A stretch of 64,000 nt of DNA from assembly GCA_947451525.1 (NCBI GenBank), contig CANFZM010000007.1, positions 59,452 through 123,451 of the forward strand. The letters are read 5' to 3'. The notes beneath the pieces are model-generated. The model did not search any database and was not told where the DNA came from. It saw only the letters and a list, made by a program, of their open reading frames with translations. How positions within the stretch are numbered: position 1 is the stretch's first letter; each line of letters starts with the position of its first letter. Positions 16,323 through 26,384 of this stretch are shown here, piece after piece. This DNA comes from Flavobacteriaceae bacterium (GTDB lineage: Bacteria > Bacteroidota > Bacteroidia > Flavobacteriales > Flavobacteriaceae). A program made the position numbers and the translations under genes.

Positions 16323-17933
16323 TTAATAACTAGGGTTTTGTTGGATAGTTATAAACGAATTGGTATCTATTTCATATTGTGGAATTGGTAATAAAAAACG
16401 ATCCGGATTAGCATTAGAAAGTAATTGCGTTAGCGGAATTGGCAATACTGTAAATCCAGAATATAATTTAGACCACATGTTGTTAAGGTGTTTTTTCATA
16501 ACATATTCGGCACCTTGCATTTTTAAACCTGGAAATTGATCAGTAGATGGTGACAAGGTAGTCATGGTAGATGAAAAACGCAATAAATCAAACCAACGTT
16601 GGTTTTCAAAAGCAAATTCCCATCTTCTTTCTGTTGCTAGTGCTTTTTCAAAATTAGCAGTTGTGTTAACATTAGTTGCAGTTAATGCAGTTAATCCTGC
16701 TCTTAATCGAACTTGATTTATGTATCCTAAACTAGAGGTAACGTTGCCGTCTGCTTCTGCTTTCATCAAGATAACATCAGCATATCGCAATACAGGCCAA
16801 TCACTTTCTGAATCATAAGCAATTATAGTTGGCGACATGTATTTATTTACAAAATAAGTAGTTGCTGCATTTCCTTTTGTATAAGAACTAATATTAGTAG
16901 TGAATCTGGCAAGAGAAGGATCAATATAATTGGTGTAAGAAGAAGATGTTTTAATGATTTCTAAAGCAGGAGCATTATATCCATCACCATCCCCATTTAT
17001 AATTGCATTTCCACTATTTACAGGCGCAAAATTATTTGGCAATGAATTCCCCATTCCTAAACCGCCTCCTTTAAAACGGATTGCAAAAAGTAGTTCCGAA
17101 TTCATTTCATTGTTTACAGAAAAAACATTTGAGTAGGAAGATTGAAGTCCATAACCTGAACTACTAATTACGTCTTGTAATAATGCAGATGCTTCTGCTT
17201 TTCTATTAAGAGTTAAATAAACTTTCGCTAATAGTGCTTCGGCTGCCCATTTATTGGCACGTCCTAAATCGGAAGAATTTGCGGAATAAGCAGTAGCAAT
17301 TCCATTGGTTATAGCGTTTTTTAAATCGGCTTCAATAAGTCTATACATAGCAGTTACCGAAGTACGGTTTATTTGCTTTGCTTGTTCTGGAGTTATAGGC
17401 TCATGAATTAAAAATACACCACCAAAAAGACGAACTAAATTAAAGTAGTGGTAGGCTCTAATAAATGATGCTTCTGCAGCAATGCTTTTACACTGAGTTA
17501 AAGTTACTGGAATAGTCACAGGCTCATACTCTATTGCACCACTAGTTTCATTATAATTTGCTCCAGCAGCATTTAAAACTATATTAGTATTTCGGATATT
17601 ATTATAAGTTTTTAGCCAATAATTATAAACTCCTTGGTGAGTAGTTGGAGGATAAAACTGATCTAAATAGGTTAAATCATGTTTAACTGTTGAAGTACTA
17701 GTACCTGAATTTTCAACGGTATTATCACTTCGAAGTTCGGTCATGGACCATTCTTCTGATAATGGCGCCTGCATTCCTTTATAGCAACTAGTCAATCCTA
17801 CTTGAAGATCGGTATAATTGGCATAAAAATTTTCTACACTAATGTTTGATTCTGATTTTAAATCAATAATATCGCTACAACCGAAAGTTATTAATAAAAA
17901 AGTAACACTTAAGTATTTAAATATATTTTTCAT
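16323..17933 (-). CDS. SusD-family glycan-binding lipoprotein
   Basis: A 536-residue outer-membrane lipoprotein. The signal peptide ends with the lipobox LLITFGC (Cys19), followed by SDIIDLKSESNISVENFY, the usual SusD start. The helical TPR-type SusD/RagB core shows blocks such as AEASFIRAYHYFNLVRLFGGVFL, RLIEADLKNAI and the C-terminal ERRWEFAFENQRWFDLLRF. SusD proteins form the lid on the SusC barrel and capture oligosaccharides at the cell surface. It starts 9 bases after the susC stop, the normal pairing. The ligand cannot be read from sequence; neighbours imply sulfated uronate oligosaccharides. Confidence 0.95.
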   Translation of the reverse strand: MKNIFKYLSVTFLLITFGCSDIIDLKSESNISVENFYANYTDLQVGLTSCYKGMQAPLSEEWSMTELRSDNTVENSGTSTSTVKHDLTYLDQFYPPTTHQGVYNYWLKTYNNIRNTNIVLNAAGANYNETSGAIEYEPVTIPVTLTQCKSIAAEASFIRAYHYFNLVRLFGGVFLIHEPITPEQAKQINRTSVTAMYRLIEADLKNAITNGIATAYSANSSDLGRANKWAAEALLAKVYLTLNRKAEASALLQDVISSSGYGLQSSYSNVFSVNNEMNSELLFAIRFKGGGLGMGNSLPNNFAPVNSGNAIINGDGDGYNAPALEIIKTSSSYTNYIDPSLARFTTNISSYTKGNAATTYFVNKYMSPTIIAYDSESDWPVLRYADVILMKAEADGNVTSSLGYINQVRLRAGLTALTATNVNTTANFEKALATERRWEFAFENQRWFDLLRFSSTMTTLSPSTDQFPGLKMQGAEYVMKKHLNNMWSKLYSGFTVLPIPLTQLLSNANPDRFLLPIPQYEIDTNSFITIQQNPSY

Positions 17934-17942
17934 AATTACAAA

Positions 17943-20900
17943 TTAAAAATTAATATCAACTCCAAATGCAAATGCTTTTGCCATTGGGAAACTTCCTCTT
18001 TGGTATCCACCAATTAGGGCAGATGAATACGGTCCTGATGTTGCTCGTCCTTCTGGATTTATACCTCGGTAACTACTAGCAAAATGAAAATATACGTTCT
18101 GTGCAGTTGAATATAGTCTTAAGGAAGATAATCCAATTTGTTTGGCATATTTTTCAGGTAATTTATATCCTATACTAACATCTCTAAGAGAGAAATAGGA
18201 AGCATCTTCTACTACATAATCAGTTAACATCCAGTTGAATCCTATGTCTTCATAAGGCGTTTTTCCGTCTCCAGGATTGGCGGGACTTAACCAACGATTA
18301 GCCATGTAACTTAAGTTTTTGGATCTAGTTTCGCTGTAGTTAGCATCTCCATTAATTACTTTACCTCCTTGAACTCCTTGCCAAGTGAAACTAAAATCAA
18401 ATGCTTTGTAGGTAAAAGTATTAGTTAATCCCCAAGTGAAATCTGGATACGGATTACCAATAATAGTTCTATCATTAGTATCTAAAACTCCATCGCCATT
18501 TACATCGACCAATTTTAAACCTCCAGGGCGTAATGCAGATGGAAGATTAGAAGTTAAACCAGAAGCATTTATTTCTGCTTGCGAAGTCCAAACTCCATTA
18601 GTTTGATAGCCATAAAATTGAATTAGTGGACCACCAACTACACTTTTATATATTTCATTTCTTTCACCATAATTAAGTAAATAGGCTTCGTTTCCTAATT
18701 CTCTAATTTTGTTTTCAGTATGTGATAAATTCGCCGAGGTTGTCCATTTAAAGGAATTTGTTTTAATATTTGTAGATGATAATTCTATTTCAAAACCTTT
18801 ATTGTAAAGACTTCCAATATTATTCCATGCTAATGGTACTCCAGAAAAAGCCATTTGAGCCTGTTGTAATAATAATTTATCGGTCATTGATCTATAAGCA
18901 TCAACAGTTAAATTAACACGGTTTTTTAGAATTGAAAAGTCAACTCCGAAATTAGTTTGATACGTACTTTCCCAAGTAATATCACTATTAGAAGTAATGG
19001 TTGAGGTTTGTGCTTGACCAGCAGTTTGAGATCCATTAGTAGGTCCAAACGAATAATTAGCACTGTAAAGTAAGTTTTGGAAACCGTAATTTAATATGCG
19101 ATTGTTTCCTGAAACTCCATAACTAGATCTAAAAGTCAATTTACTTAACCAATTTACATTGCTTAAAAACGCCTCTTTTTTAGCAACCCATCCAATGGAT
19201 GCAGCAGGGAAAGATCCCCATTTATGGCCAGGTCCAAAATACGAACTACCATCTGCACGATAACTAGCAGAGACTAAATATTTGTTTTTAAAAGCATAGT
19301 TAACCCTTCCTAAATAAGACAATAAACCTATTTCATTTTTATAACCGTAGGTTCCAGATTTGTCAATATATAAAGCATTATTTAAAGTATTGATATCATT
19401 GCTAGGATAACCAAGTCCTGTAGTTTGACTAGTTTCAGTTTTTGTTTTTTGTGCTGTGTATCCCGCTACAATGTCTAAGGAATGATTGTCGAATTCTTTT
19501 TTATAATTTAAAGTATTTTCAGACAATAAATCAATGTAAGAGTTATAAGAATATACGCCTCTACTTAACATACCGTCTGCATCTGCATTTTTATCTGCCC
19601 AATCTTTTTTAGTATCGTATTTCAAATAAAAAGTATTCATTGTTTTAAAATCCAATCCAGGCATTAAATTAATACTTAAGGTTGCACCACTTTGTAATCC
19701 ATACGATTTCGCATTAATGTCGTGCATCAATAGAGAAGACATTGGATTATTTTGAGAAGAATTGGATGGATTACCACCGATTACTGAATTAGTTTGATTA
19801 CCACCAATTAACCAATATGGATTACCATCTGGCATTAATAGTTGTGAACCATTAGGATAAGTTGGGTAATAGTTTAAACCTAAAAAGTGTCTTGGTTGTG
19901 CATAATCACCTGCTTGTATTGCTCCCCATTGCGGTAATTGATTTACGAAAGCAGCAGTTAAATCGTTATGGTAAGCAGGTAACCAAGTTGGGTATCTCCA
20001 GAAATTAGTTAAATTTTCTGAAGGGGAATCTTTGCTTTGGTACGATGGATTTAAGTTGACGCTTAATTTCACTTTTTTACTTAAATCTAAATCCAATTTA
20101 GTTCGGAAATTCAATTTATCGAAATTACTTTTTAACATAATTCCTTCGTCACTTTGGTAACCTCCAGAAACATAATATTTCATGTTTTTTACGCCACCAG
20201 TAGCACTTAATTGAATGTTTTTGAAATTTGCTTTTCGCAAAACTTCATCTTGATAATTGTATCCTTTTCCACCAAGCATGGTTTGTTCTACAATGTAAGC
20301 GGCAATTAAATTATTCACTTTAGTAGCACTTCCTTGATAATACATGTTTAAAGCATTAGGATTAGTGATTCCTTCCGCTTGAATAGCAGGGTCACTATTT
20401 CTAATGGCTTGTTCTCTAAATAAAAGTTGTGTATATTCTGAAGTAGATAGAAGGTCGTATCTTTTATAATCGCTTTTTACTCCAGTAGTCACTTTAAAAG
20501 TATATTTTACTTTATCTGTTTTACCGCTTTTAGTTGTTATTAAAATAACACCGCTTGCTCCTCTAGATCCATAAATTGCAGCAGAAGCCGCATCTTTTAA
20601 GATCTCAACAGAGGCAACGTCTGCCATGTTAATAGAGGCTAGACCGTCTGGAATTGGCTGACCATCTACAACCACTAATGGATTTGCGCCAGCATTTATC
20701 GAACTAATTCCTCGAATAGTTATTTTAGTGTCGGCACCTGCTTCCGAAGAAATATTCTGAATCTGAACCCCTGCAATTTTACCTTGCAATGCTTGGTCAA
20801 TTCTAGAAACAGGTGCGTCATCAAGTCTGTCATTAGTATATTTAGAAATGGACCCCGTAACATTTGATTTTTTCTGGGTACCATATCCAATTACAACCAC

Positions 20901-21203
20901 ATCGTCTAATTCGGTTTTGGATTCGGATAGCGTAATATTGATTTCTTTGTTTTTTCCAACTACTACTATTTGTGCAGCATAACCAATATAGGAAAAGCGC
21001 AAAATAGATTTGGAGTTTTTAACAGAAATGGAATAGGTTCCATCTAAGTCGGTTGTGGTATTTGTATCTTCAAAAGTTACCGTTACACCCGGAATTGTTT
21101 TTCCTTGCGGATCGGTTACTTTTCCAGAAATTTTTAATTTATCGGTTTGTGCATTAATAATTGTAGAAAAAATTAATAGAACCAATAGAAATGGTTTTTT
21201 CAT
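17943..21203 (-). CDS. SusC-family TonB-dependent oligosaccharide transporter
   Basis: A 1086-residue outer-membrane barrel. It has a signal peptide (1-18, ending INAQ), a carboxypeptidase-like domain (about 24-100, ISGKVTDPQGKTIPGVTV), the SusC signature VVIGYGTQKKSNVTGSIS (about 105-122), a TonB plug with KITIRGISSINAGANPLVVV and GSRGASGVILITTKSGK, and a ~22-strand barrel ending in an aromatic residue (FAFGVDINF). It imports oligosaccharides with the SusD encoded directly downstream. It lies 184 bases downstream of the sulfatase at 21388, the largest gap within this block, so a separate promoter is plausible, though I found no exact TAnnTTTG box in that gap. Confidence 0.96.
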   Translation of the reverse strand: MKKPFLLVLLIFSTIINAQTDKLKISGKVTDPQGKTIPGVTVTFEDTNTTTDLDGTYSISVKNSKSILRFSYIGYAAQIVVVGKNKEINITLSESKTELDDVVVIGYGTQKKSNVTGSISKYTNDRLDDAPVSRIDQALQGKIAGVQIQNISSEAGADTKITIRGISSINAGANPLVVVDGQPIPDGLASINMADVASVEILKDAASAAIYGSRGASGVILITTKSGKTDKVKYTFKVTTGVKSDYKRYDLLSTSEYTQLLFREQAIRNSDPAIQAEGITNPNALNMYYQGSATKVNNLIAAYIVEQTMLGGKGYNYQDEVLRKANFKNIQLSATGGVKNMKYYVSGGYQSDEGIMLKSNFDKLNFRTKLDLDLSKKVKLSVNLNPSYQSKDSPSENLTNFWRYPTWLPAYHNDLTAAFVNQLPQWGAIQAGDYAQPRHFLGLNYYPTYPNGSQLLMPDGNPYWLIGGNQTNSVIGGNPSNSSQNNPMSSLLMHDINAKSYGLQSGATLSINLMPGLDFKTMNTFYLKYDTKKDWADKNADADGMLSRGVYSYNSYIDLLSENTLNYKKEFDNHSLDIVAGYTAQKTKTETSQTTGLGYPSNDINTLNNALYIDKSGTYGYKNEIGLLSYLGRVNYAFKNKYLVSASYRADGSSYFGPGHKWGSFPAASIGWVAKKEAFLSNVNWLSKLTFRSSYGVSGNNRILNYGFQNLLYSANYSFGPTNGSQTAGQAQTSTITSNSDITWESTYQTNFGVDFSILKNRVNLTVDAYRSMTDKLLLQQAQMAFSGVPLAWNNIGSLYNKGFEIELSSTNIKTNSFKWTTSANLSHTENKIRELGNEAYLLNYGERNEIYKSVVGGPLIQFYGYQTNGVWTSQAEINASGLTSNLPSALRPGGLKLVDVNGDGVLDTNDRTIIGNPYPDFTWGLTNTFTYKAFDFSFTWQGVQGGKVINGDANYSETRSKNLSYMANRWLSPANPGDGKTPYEDIGFNWMLTDYVVEDASYFSLRDVSIGYKLPEKYAKQIGLSSLRLYSTAQNVYFHFASSYRGINPEGRATSGPYSSALIGGYQRGSFPMAKAFAFGVDINF

Positions 21204-21387
21204 AATTTGTTTGGTTTAGGTTTGGTTTTTGTCTCTTACTAAAAGACTGGTTTATTTAGGGTAAAAATAATAGTTCGTAAAAAACTCAAAGTCCGTTATT
21301 AGTATAAAAATTGTACAATAACTTGGAATTATTTTTTATAGTAAAGGAGGCTGTTTATTGGACTTACAGGTTGTTTCTCAAAACAAA

Positions 21388-22725
21388 TCATTCTTCCTCT
21401 TTTGGTTTTTTCTTATTTACATTGCTTGCATGCCTACCACTCCCGCCAGCATTATCCAAAATTCCTTTCTCGGGACTTAATTCTTGTAATACTTTTTGCA
21501 GTCTTGCATGTGCTTCACTTGCTTCTTTATTGGAAGCATAATCGGTAACTAATTTTTCTTCAAATGGTGCATTGCTCATATCAAATAATTCATCTTCACG
21601 ATTTAATTTCCATTTTGCTTCCCGAACGTACCATTTATTTCCTAATTCGGTAAATATCCATTCTCTAGGATTTCCTTTCTTTCCTATTAATTGGGGTAAG
21701 AAACTACGGCCATCTACACTTTTTTTAGTTGGCAATTTTGCTCCTGCAACATCCGCAAATGTTGGCAACAAATCACTGGAATCAATTAATATATTACTTA
21801 CTTTATTTGCTTCTATAACCCCTGGCCAATTTGCAATGGTTGGAACTAAACTGCCACACTCTAGCATGGTCCCTTTTTTTCCTGAAAGTGCTTTGCCACC
21901 AATATTACTCCTAGAAGCATATTGACTTGCAGTACCATTATCGCCCATGAAAATAATAAGAGTATTTTCTCTTAATTTTAAAGCGTCTAGTGTTTGTAAT
22001 AATTTCCCAACTAGTTTATCCATATAAGCAGTGTTGTCTTCGTATAAATCACTGCCCGGTTTACTATCTGGAGTACGTTGTATAACCGCATGAACATGCA
22101 CCATAGAATAGTATAGAAAAAACGGTTTATCTTTATTTGTAGTAATAAAATTAACCAAGTGGTTGTGCATCAAATCGGGCATATAGGTTAGACTGTCTAA
22201 CTTTTTATTTACTCCGTTTTCAATATAATTTTCTGATTTCTTTTTTTCGGTACTCCAATAATCGCCACTTCCTTGAAAAGTTAAATAGTCATCAAACCCA
22301 AAATCTCCTGGTGTTAAGGAAAACTGACTCCATTTTCCGGTTAACGAAGTTACGTATCCAGCAGTTTTTAAAACCGATGGAATTAAAACTTCGTCTTCTG
22401 GTTTAATATTTCCAACCATGTCTTGATTTACAGCACCGGTTCTAAAAGCATAGCGCCCCGTTAAAATCATTGCTCGTGAAGGCCCACACAATGGCGCAGT
22501 ATAACTATGATTGAATCGAATTCCGCCTTTTGCAAGTTGGTCAATAATAGGAGTTTTATTATTATCCGATCCATAACAACTTACATCTCCAATTCCTAAA
22601 TCGTCGGCAAGAATGTAAATAATGTTAGGTTTATTGGAAATTTTAGATTCCTTTTTGTTTTGGGCAAATAAATTTACAACGCATAAAAATGCTATTAAAA
22701 AGGGTAGGTTTTTTAAATTTTTCAT
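21388..22725 (-). CDS. S1-family sulfatase (arylsulfatase A-like)
   Basis: A 445-residue alkaline-phosphatase-superfamily sulfatase with a signal peptide (1-21, ending NLFAQ). Metal-binding Asp41/Asp42 (ILADDLGIGDVSCYG) and the formylglycine motif CGPSR at residues 80-84, followed by AMILTGRYAFRTG, are present, as is the second metal site FMGDNGTAS. Cys80 must be converted to formylglycine, presumably by the FGE at 27048-28163. It hydrolyses sulfate esters on carbohydrates in the periplasm; the sugar specificity cannot be read. It differs from the three iduronate-sulfatase-like paralogues nearby in lacking their CYGNT...YCQQAVCGPTR block. The C-terminus is Lys/Glu-rich. It is 19 bases downstream of a PL38-like lyase. 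Confidence 0.92.
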   Translation of the reverse strand: MKNLKNLPFLIAFLCVVNLFAQNKKESKISNKPNIIYILADDLGIGDVSCYGSDNNKTPIIDQLAKGGIRFNHSYTAPLCGPSRAMILTGRYAFRTGAVNQDMVGNIKPEDEVLIPSVLKTAGYVTSLTGKWSQFSLTPGDFGFDDYLTFQGSGDYWSTEKKKSENYIENGVNKKLDSLTYMPDLMHNHLVNFITTNKDKPFFLYYSMVHVHAVIQRTPDSKPGSDLYEDNTAYMDKLVGKLLQTLDALKLRENTLIIFMGDNGTASQYASRSNIGGKALSGKKGTMLECGSLVPTIANWPGVIEANKVSNILIDSSDLLPTFADVAGAKLPTKKSVDGRSFLPQLIGKKGNPREWIFTELGNKWYVREAKWKLNREDELFDMSNAPFEEKLVTDYASNKEASEAHARLQKVLQELSPEKGILDNAGGSGRHASNVNKKKPKEEE

Positions 22726-22744
22726 AGTTGGGGATGTGAAAAAA

Positions 22745-23968
22745 TTAATTCGTTAACTGAATAATATCCGAATTGTAGGTTTTTAAATCAATAGTTTTTG
22801 CTAAATTTTCATATTCAGGATTGGAATATCTTTTGGCAGCCAATTTTAGAATTTTTATAGTTTCACCGTAACTAATTTTCTGAATTTGTTCGTATTCCCA
22901 TTTTTTTTCATTTTTCAAATAGGGGACAATCCAATCTAAGGCATTTTTCATGTTTTTGCCTTCCGTTATTTGTTGGTTCCAAAGAGAAATATTACTGTTT
23001 TCTGCCAATTTTGCAATTAAAAAATAGCCATACAAATTCATATTTACATAACCCCAAGATTTTGTTCGCAGGAGTTCAAATGGTTGACTTCCATCAGGCA
23101 GTAATTGACTTTCCATTCTGTTTTTAAAAACCTCAATTTCATTTAAAGTCACTTCAGGACGATCCGAAAAAAGAGAAAAAGCAATTATCTGCTCACTATA
23201 AAAAGTTCCGTGGTTGTTTTTTGCTTTCGCTTCCTCTTTACCAATTGGGCTTTCTATCATCCAAGTTAAATAATCCGAAAACCATTTTTTTAAGTCTTGG
23301 TGGTCTTTAGTAGACCAATTTGGCGTATTCTGAATTAATATTGCAGCATCTCCAATTCTAAATAAATCTCTTGTTTCAATAATTCCTGTTCCACGACCGG
23401 TATTTAAACCAGGTATTCCTTGACCAAAATTAAGATTTGGATTTTGTCTTGTTTCTGCATCCAAAAACCATGTTTTTAATAATTTGGAGGCAAAATCTGC
23501 ATATTTATTTTCTTTTGTAAAATAGTAGACAAGTGCTAATGTCAAGGCAGCATCTTCTAATTTATCTATTTCTTGAGAATCCGAAATATCATAATAAGTT
23601 GGGTTTCGAAGACCATCTTTTTTAATGTAAGGTAAACCGTCTGGTTTAGAAGGGTCTGGCCACCAATAAGGACCTGTACTCATGTAATCGTGTTTGTCAC
23701 CACTTGGAGGCACTTGCTTTTTGTCCATTACCGAGTATGTTTTTACATCTACCAGTAATTTGTCTGCTTTTTTCAAAAGGGACTTCAATGCCGCAACTTT
23801 ATCGGGATCATTGGAAACAATTAATTCTTGATTTTTTTGTAAAATTTGCCCGTCAATTGCCAGTGTTTTTGGAAAACTACTAACTATTTCTGAGTTTTTT
23901 TGCGCATGTATAGTAGGAATACATGAAAAAATAAAAAGAAACGAAACAATTATTTTTGGATTTACCAT
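22745..23968 (-). CDS. alginate_lyase-superfamily protein, PL38-like
   Basis: The 407-residue protein has a signal peptide (1-22, ending TIHAQ) and an (alpha/alpha)-toroid fold of the alginate-lyase superfamily (PF05426). Diagnostic blocks are STGPYWWPDPSKPDG, PYIKKDGLRNP, GQGIPGLNTGRGTGIIETRDL and KNNHGTFYSEQI, the last with a probable catalytic Asn-His pair, plus RTKSWGYVNMNLYGYF. Characterised relatives (PL38, from memory) cleave glucuronan or polymannuronate-type uronans. No T9SS domain is present, so a periplasmic role on imported oligosaccharides is likely. A lipoprotein paralogue lies at 38248-39420. The gene sits in the sulfatase-lyase operon with 19 and 42 base gaps. Confidence 0.82.
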   Translation of the reverse strand: MVNPKIIVSFLFIFSCIPTIHAQKNSEIVSSFPKTLAIDGQILQKNQELIVSNDPDKVAALKSLLKKADKLLVDVKTYSVMDKKQVPPSGDKHDYMSTGPYWWPDPSKPDGLPYIKKDGLRNPTYYDISDSQEIDKLEDAALTLALVYYFTKENKYADFASKLLKTWFLDAETRQNPNLNFGQGIPGLNTGRGTGIIETRDLFRIGDAAILIQNTPNWSTKDHQDLKKWFSDYLTWMIESPIGKEEAKAKNNHGTFYSEQIIAFSLFSDRPEVTLNEIEVFKNRMESQLLPDGSQPFELLRTKSWGYVNMNLYGYFLIAKLAENSNISLWNQQITEGKNMKNALDWIVPYLKNEKKWEYEQIQKISYGETIKILKLAAKRYSNPEYENLAKTIDLKTYNSDIIQLTN

Positions 23969-24010
23969 TTTGAATTTGTTAATTATTGCAGCAAATAAAA
24001 GTTAAATATA

Positions 24011-25624
24011 CTAATCTCCAGATGTTTTCCAATTTAAAGTATCGCCTTTTAAATGTCTTAATGCTTCGGCTTCCGTTTTGATACCTTTATCTCCTTGATC
24101 TGCCATCCATTTTTTTAATTCATCAAGTAATTTACCTTTTACGGATGCTAAAGATTTATCGTCCTCTAAATTATCCAATTCATAAACATCTTTCTTGATG
24201 TTATACAATTCATATTCTGGTCGGTTTCTATATAACTTAGCGTGTGCTGCTTGTTTAGGAGTTGTATTTGTTGCTTTTAACCAACTATTGTACAACTTGT
24301 TTTTTGGTTGGGAACCTGATGATAAAAAGGGTTCGTTAAAACTTAAATTCCAAATTAGTTTATAATTATGGTCTTGAATGGATCTTACAGGATAATTATC
24401 CGAACCATTTTTAATTCCTCTCGTGGTATGAACGCCATAAACATATTGACGTACTTCTTTTGGTTTTCCGTTTAAAGTAGCATAAAAACTTTTACCGTCA
24501 AGTTTCATTTTACCTTCTTTATCTCCTCTTAAGGATTCAGGATCCCCGCCTGCAGCCTCATAAAGAGTTGGTACAACATCAATATATTGTGCTAAAATAT
24601 CGGTTCTAGTATCTGGTTTTATAACTTTAGGCCAACGAGCAATAAATGCCGATTTTAACCCCATATTATAACAAGTCCATTTTCCAAAAGGCATCGAACT
24701 TCCGTGTTCACTCGCAAAAAGAAATAAGGTATTGTCTTTGTTTTTTTGATTTTCTACCATTTTAGTACAGGTTCCAACAAGACTGTCCATATAAGTTATT
24801 TCGGCATAGTATTTTACTAAATCATCTCTAGTTTCTTTAGTGTCCACCATGTAAGGAGCAACTGTAATTTTACTTGCATCATATTGTTTTACATCTCCTC
24901 TATTCCAAGGACCATGCGGTTGGTTAGAAGCAACAATTAATAAATAAGGTTTAGAATTATCTTTATTTATCCATTTTTCGGCATCGGCAAGTTCTACATC
25001 TTTACCTTCGCCATTATCGCTATTTCTTCCTCCTAAATATTCAAACGGAAAGTTTGCCATTGGTGCATAATGTTGTTTTCCGATAAGGGCCACACGGTAA
25101 CCAATTTTTTTGAAATGCTGCGCAACAGATACGATGTTATCATATACTTGAGCATGATTAGGATAACTACCATTTTTTACCGGAAATAATCCCGTATATA
25201 AACTTTGGCGCGTTGGGCCGCACATAGCAGTAGCATTATTCATGTTATCAAAAGACAAACCTTCTTTGGCTAATTTTGCTAAATTAGGAGTATGAACATC
25301 TTTATTTCCATAAGGTTCGCAATCAATTGAAGTCATATCATCGGCAATAAAAAGCAAAATATCTGGTTTTGCATTTGGCGTTTTAACCTTTGGAGTATTT
25401 TTCACCACCAATCCTTCATTAGTTAATGAGGCAACAACTGGTTTGTTGGTTTCTACTTTATCCGATAAAAAAGTATCTAATTCGGCCGAATTAAATTTTA
25501 AATTTTGAGATACATTTTTTTCAATTTGGTGCTTTTTGAAAGTTGAATCCAAAAGTTGAAAAGAGGAAGCGGTAATAATTACTAAACTAGCAAAACCTAG
25601 CAGCAATAACGATTTGTTTTTCAT
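24011..25624 (-). CDS. S1-family sulfatase with a long N-terminal extension
   Basis: A 537-residue sulfatase. The formylglycine motif CGPTR is at residues 135-139 (AMCGPTRQSLYTG) and the metal Asp pair is in FIADDMTSIDCEPYG near residues 92-104. The catalytic domain is preceded by about 85 residues: a hydrophobic segment (5-22) and a Lys/Ser-rich linker ending VKTPNAKPDIL. The hydrophobic stretch lacks a clear cleavage site, so the enzyme may be membrane-anchored in the periplasm rather than free. The sequence resembles heparan N-sulfatase/sulfamidase-like S1 members (GPWNRGDVKQYD; ASEHGSSMPFGKW), but the substrate is unknown. Gaps of 16 and 42 bases join it to the same operon. Confidence 0.9.
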   Translation of the reverse strand: MKNKSLLLLGFASLVIITASSFQLLDSTFKKHQIEKNVSQNLKFNSAELDTFLSDKVETNKPVVASLTNEGLVVKNTPKVKTPNAKPDILLFIADDMTSIDCEPYGNKDVHTPNLAKLAKEGLSFDNMNNATAMCGPTRQSLYTGLFPVKNGSYPNHAQVYDNIVSVAQHFKKIGYRVALIGKQHYAPMANFPFEYLGGRNSDNGEGKDVELADAEKWINKDNSKPYLLIVASNQPHGPWNRGDVKQYDASKITVAPYMVDTKETRDDLVKYYAEITYMDSLVGTCTKMVENQKNKDNTLFLFASEHGSSMPFGKWTCYNMGLKSAFIARWPKVIKPDTRTDILAQYIDVVPTLYEAAGGDPESLRGDKEGKMKLDGKSFYATLNGKPKEVRQYVYGVHTTRGIKNGSDNYPVRSIQDHNYKLIWNLSFNEPFLSSGSQPKNKLYNSWLKATNTTPKQAAHAKLYRNRPEYELYNIKKDVYELDNLEDDKSLASVKGKLLDELKKWMADQGDKGIKTEAEALRHLKGDTLNWKTSGD

Positions 25625-25640
25625 GTTGTATTATTTAATC

Positions 25641-26381
25641 TTATTTATTTTCGGTTGTATTTATAGTTTCCCAAACTTTAAAATTTCTGTAGGCAAAATG
25701 GGTCCACTGCATTTGTCTAAATCCAATTTTACCATCTTCAAGAATTTTTCCGTATTTTATTCCGTCATCTGTCCAGTCGATAACTTTTCTATCGTCAATA
25801 AACAATAGAATTTTTCCTTCTTGTTTTATTAATTTCATTTTATGAATTGCTGTCGATTGCACCGGAATTCCAAATTCACCTGTTTGCACTAAATTGAAAC
25901 CTTTATTTTTTCTCAAATTGGCGGTTTCTCTATTGGGATTATCTCTACCATTTGCATAATACGATATATGGTAATCGTTCATGGCGCCTTTGGTATAATC
26001 GGTAAAGGTTCCCAGAGTTCTTTTGGGCATCGAAGCATCAAAAATACTTTCCCCTTTCAAGCCTTTAGCAGAGAAAAAAATAATACACAATCCGGCGTCA
26101 ATTTCCTGATTTTGGGCTTCCCATTCGGCTATGAAATTTCCCGGAAAATCTATCGGACACCAAAAAACGTGATGGCCTTCTTCCTTTGGCGAATACAGGT
26201 GCATCCAATTGTCTTTGAATTCTACTTTTGCTGGACCTTCCAAAATCCAATCTTTTACCAATTCTGGATTAGACAAAGCATTACTGTACAGTAACTTTCC
26301 TTTAGAAAATTCTTGAGCGTAACTAGTACTAGTAAGTACTACTAATAGTGCCAAAAAAATATTTTTAATCGTTTTTTTCAT
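25641..26381 (-). CDS. secreted DUF1961-family (YesU-like) protein
   Basis: A 246-residue protein with a signal peptide (1-22, ending TSYAQE) and one concanavalin-like beta-sandwich domain. Blocks such as HVFWCPIDFPGNFIAEWEA, GLCIIFFSAKG, MNDYHISYYANGRDNPN and GKIGFRQMQWTHFAYRNFKVW are those of DUF1961 (PF09224), the family of Bacillus YesU from the rhamnogalacturonan cluster. The biochemical role of the family is not established to my knowledge; a glycoside hydrolase, lyase or carbohydrate-binding function fits the fold. It overlaps nothing and is 3 bases downstream of the cupin gene and 16 bases upstream of a sulfatase, so it is probably co-transcribed with them. Confidence 0.78.
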   Translation of the reverse strand: MKKTIKNIFLALLVVLTSTSYAQEFSKGKLLYSNALSNPELVKDWILEGPAKVEFKDNWMHLYSPKEEGHHVFWCPIDFPGNFIAEWEAQNQEIDAGLCIIFFSAKGLKGESIFDASMPKRTLGTFTDYTKGAMNDYHISYYANGRDNPNRETANLRKNKGFNLVQTGEFGIPVQSTAIHKMKLIKQEGKILLFIDDRKVIDWTDDGIKYGKILEDGKIGFRQMQWTHFAYRNFKVWETINTTENK

Positions 26382-26384
26382 CTA

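Noticed and set aside
21204..21387. TAnnTTTG promoter box before susC
   Set aside because: I scanned the gap on the minus strand and found no exact match, so no promoter is called despite the 184-base spacing.
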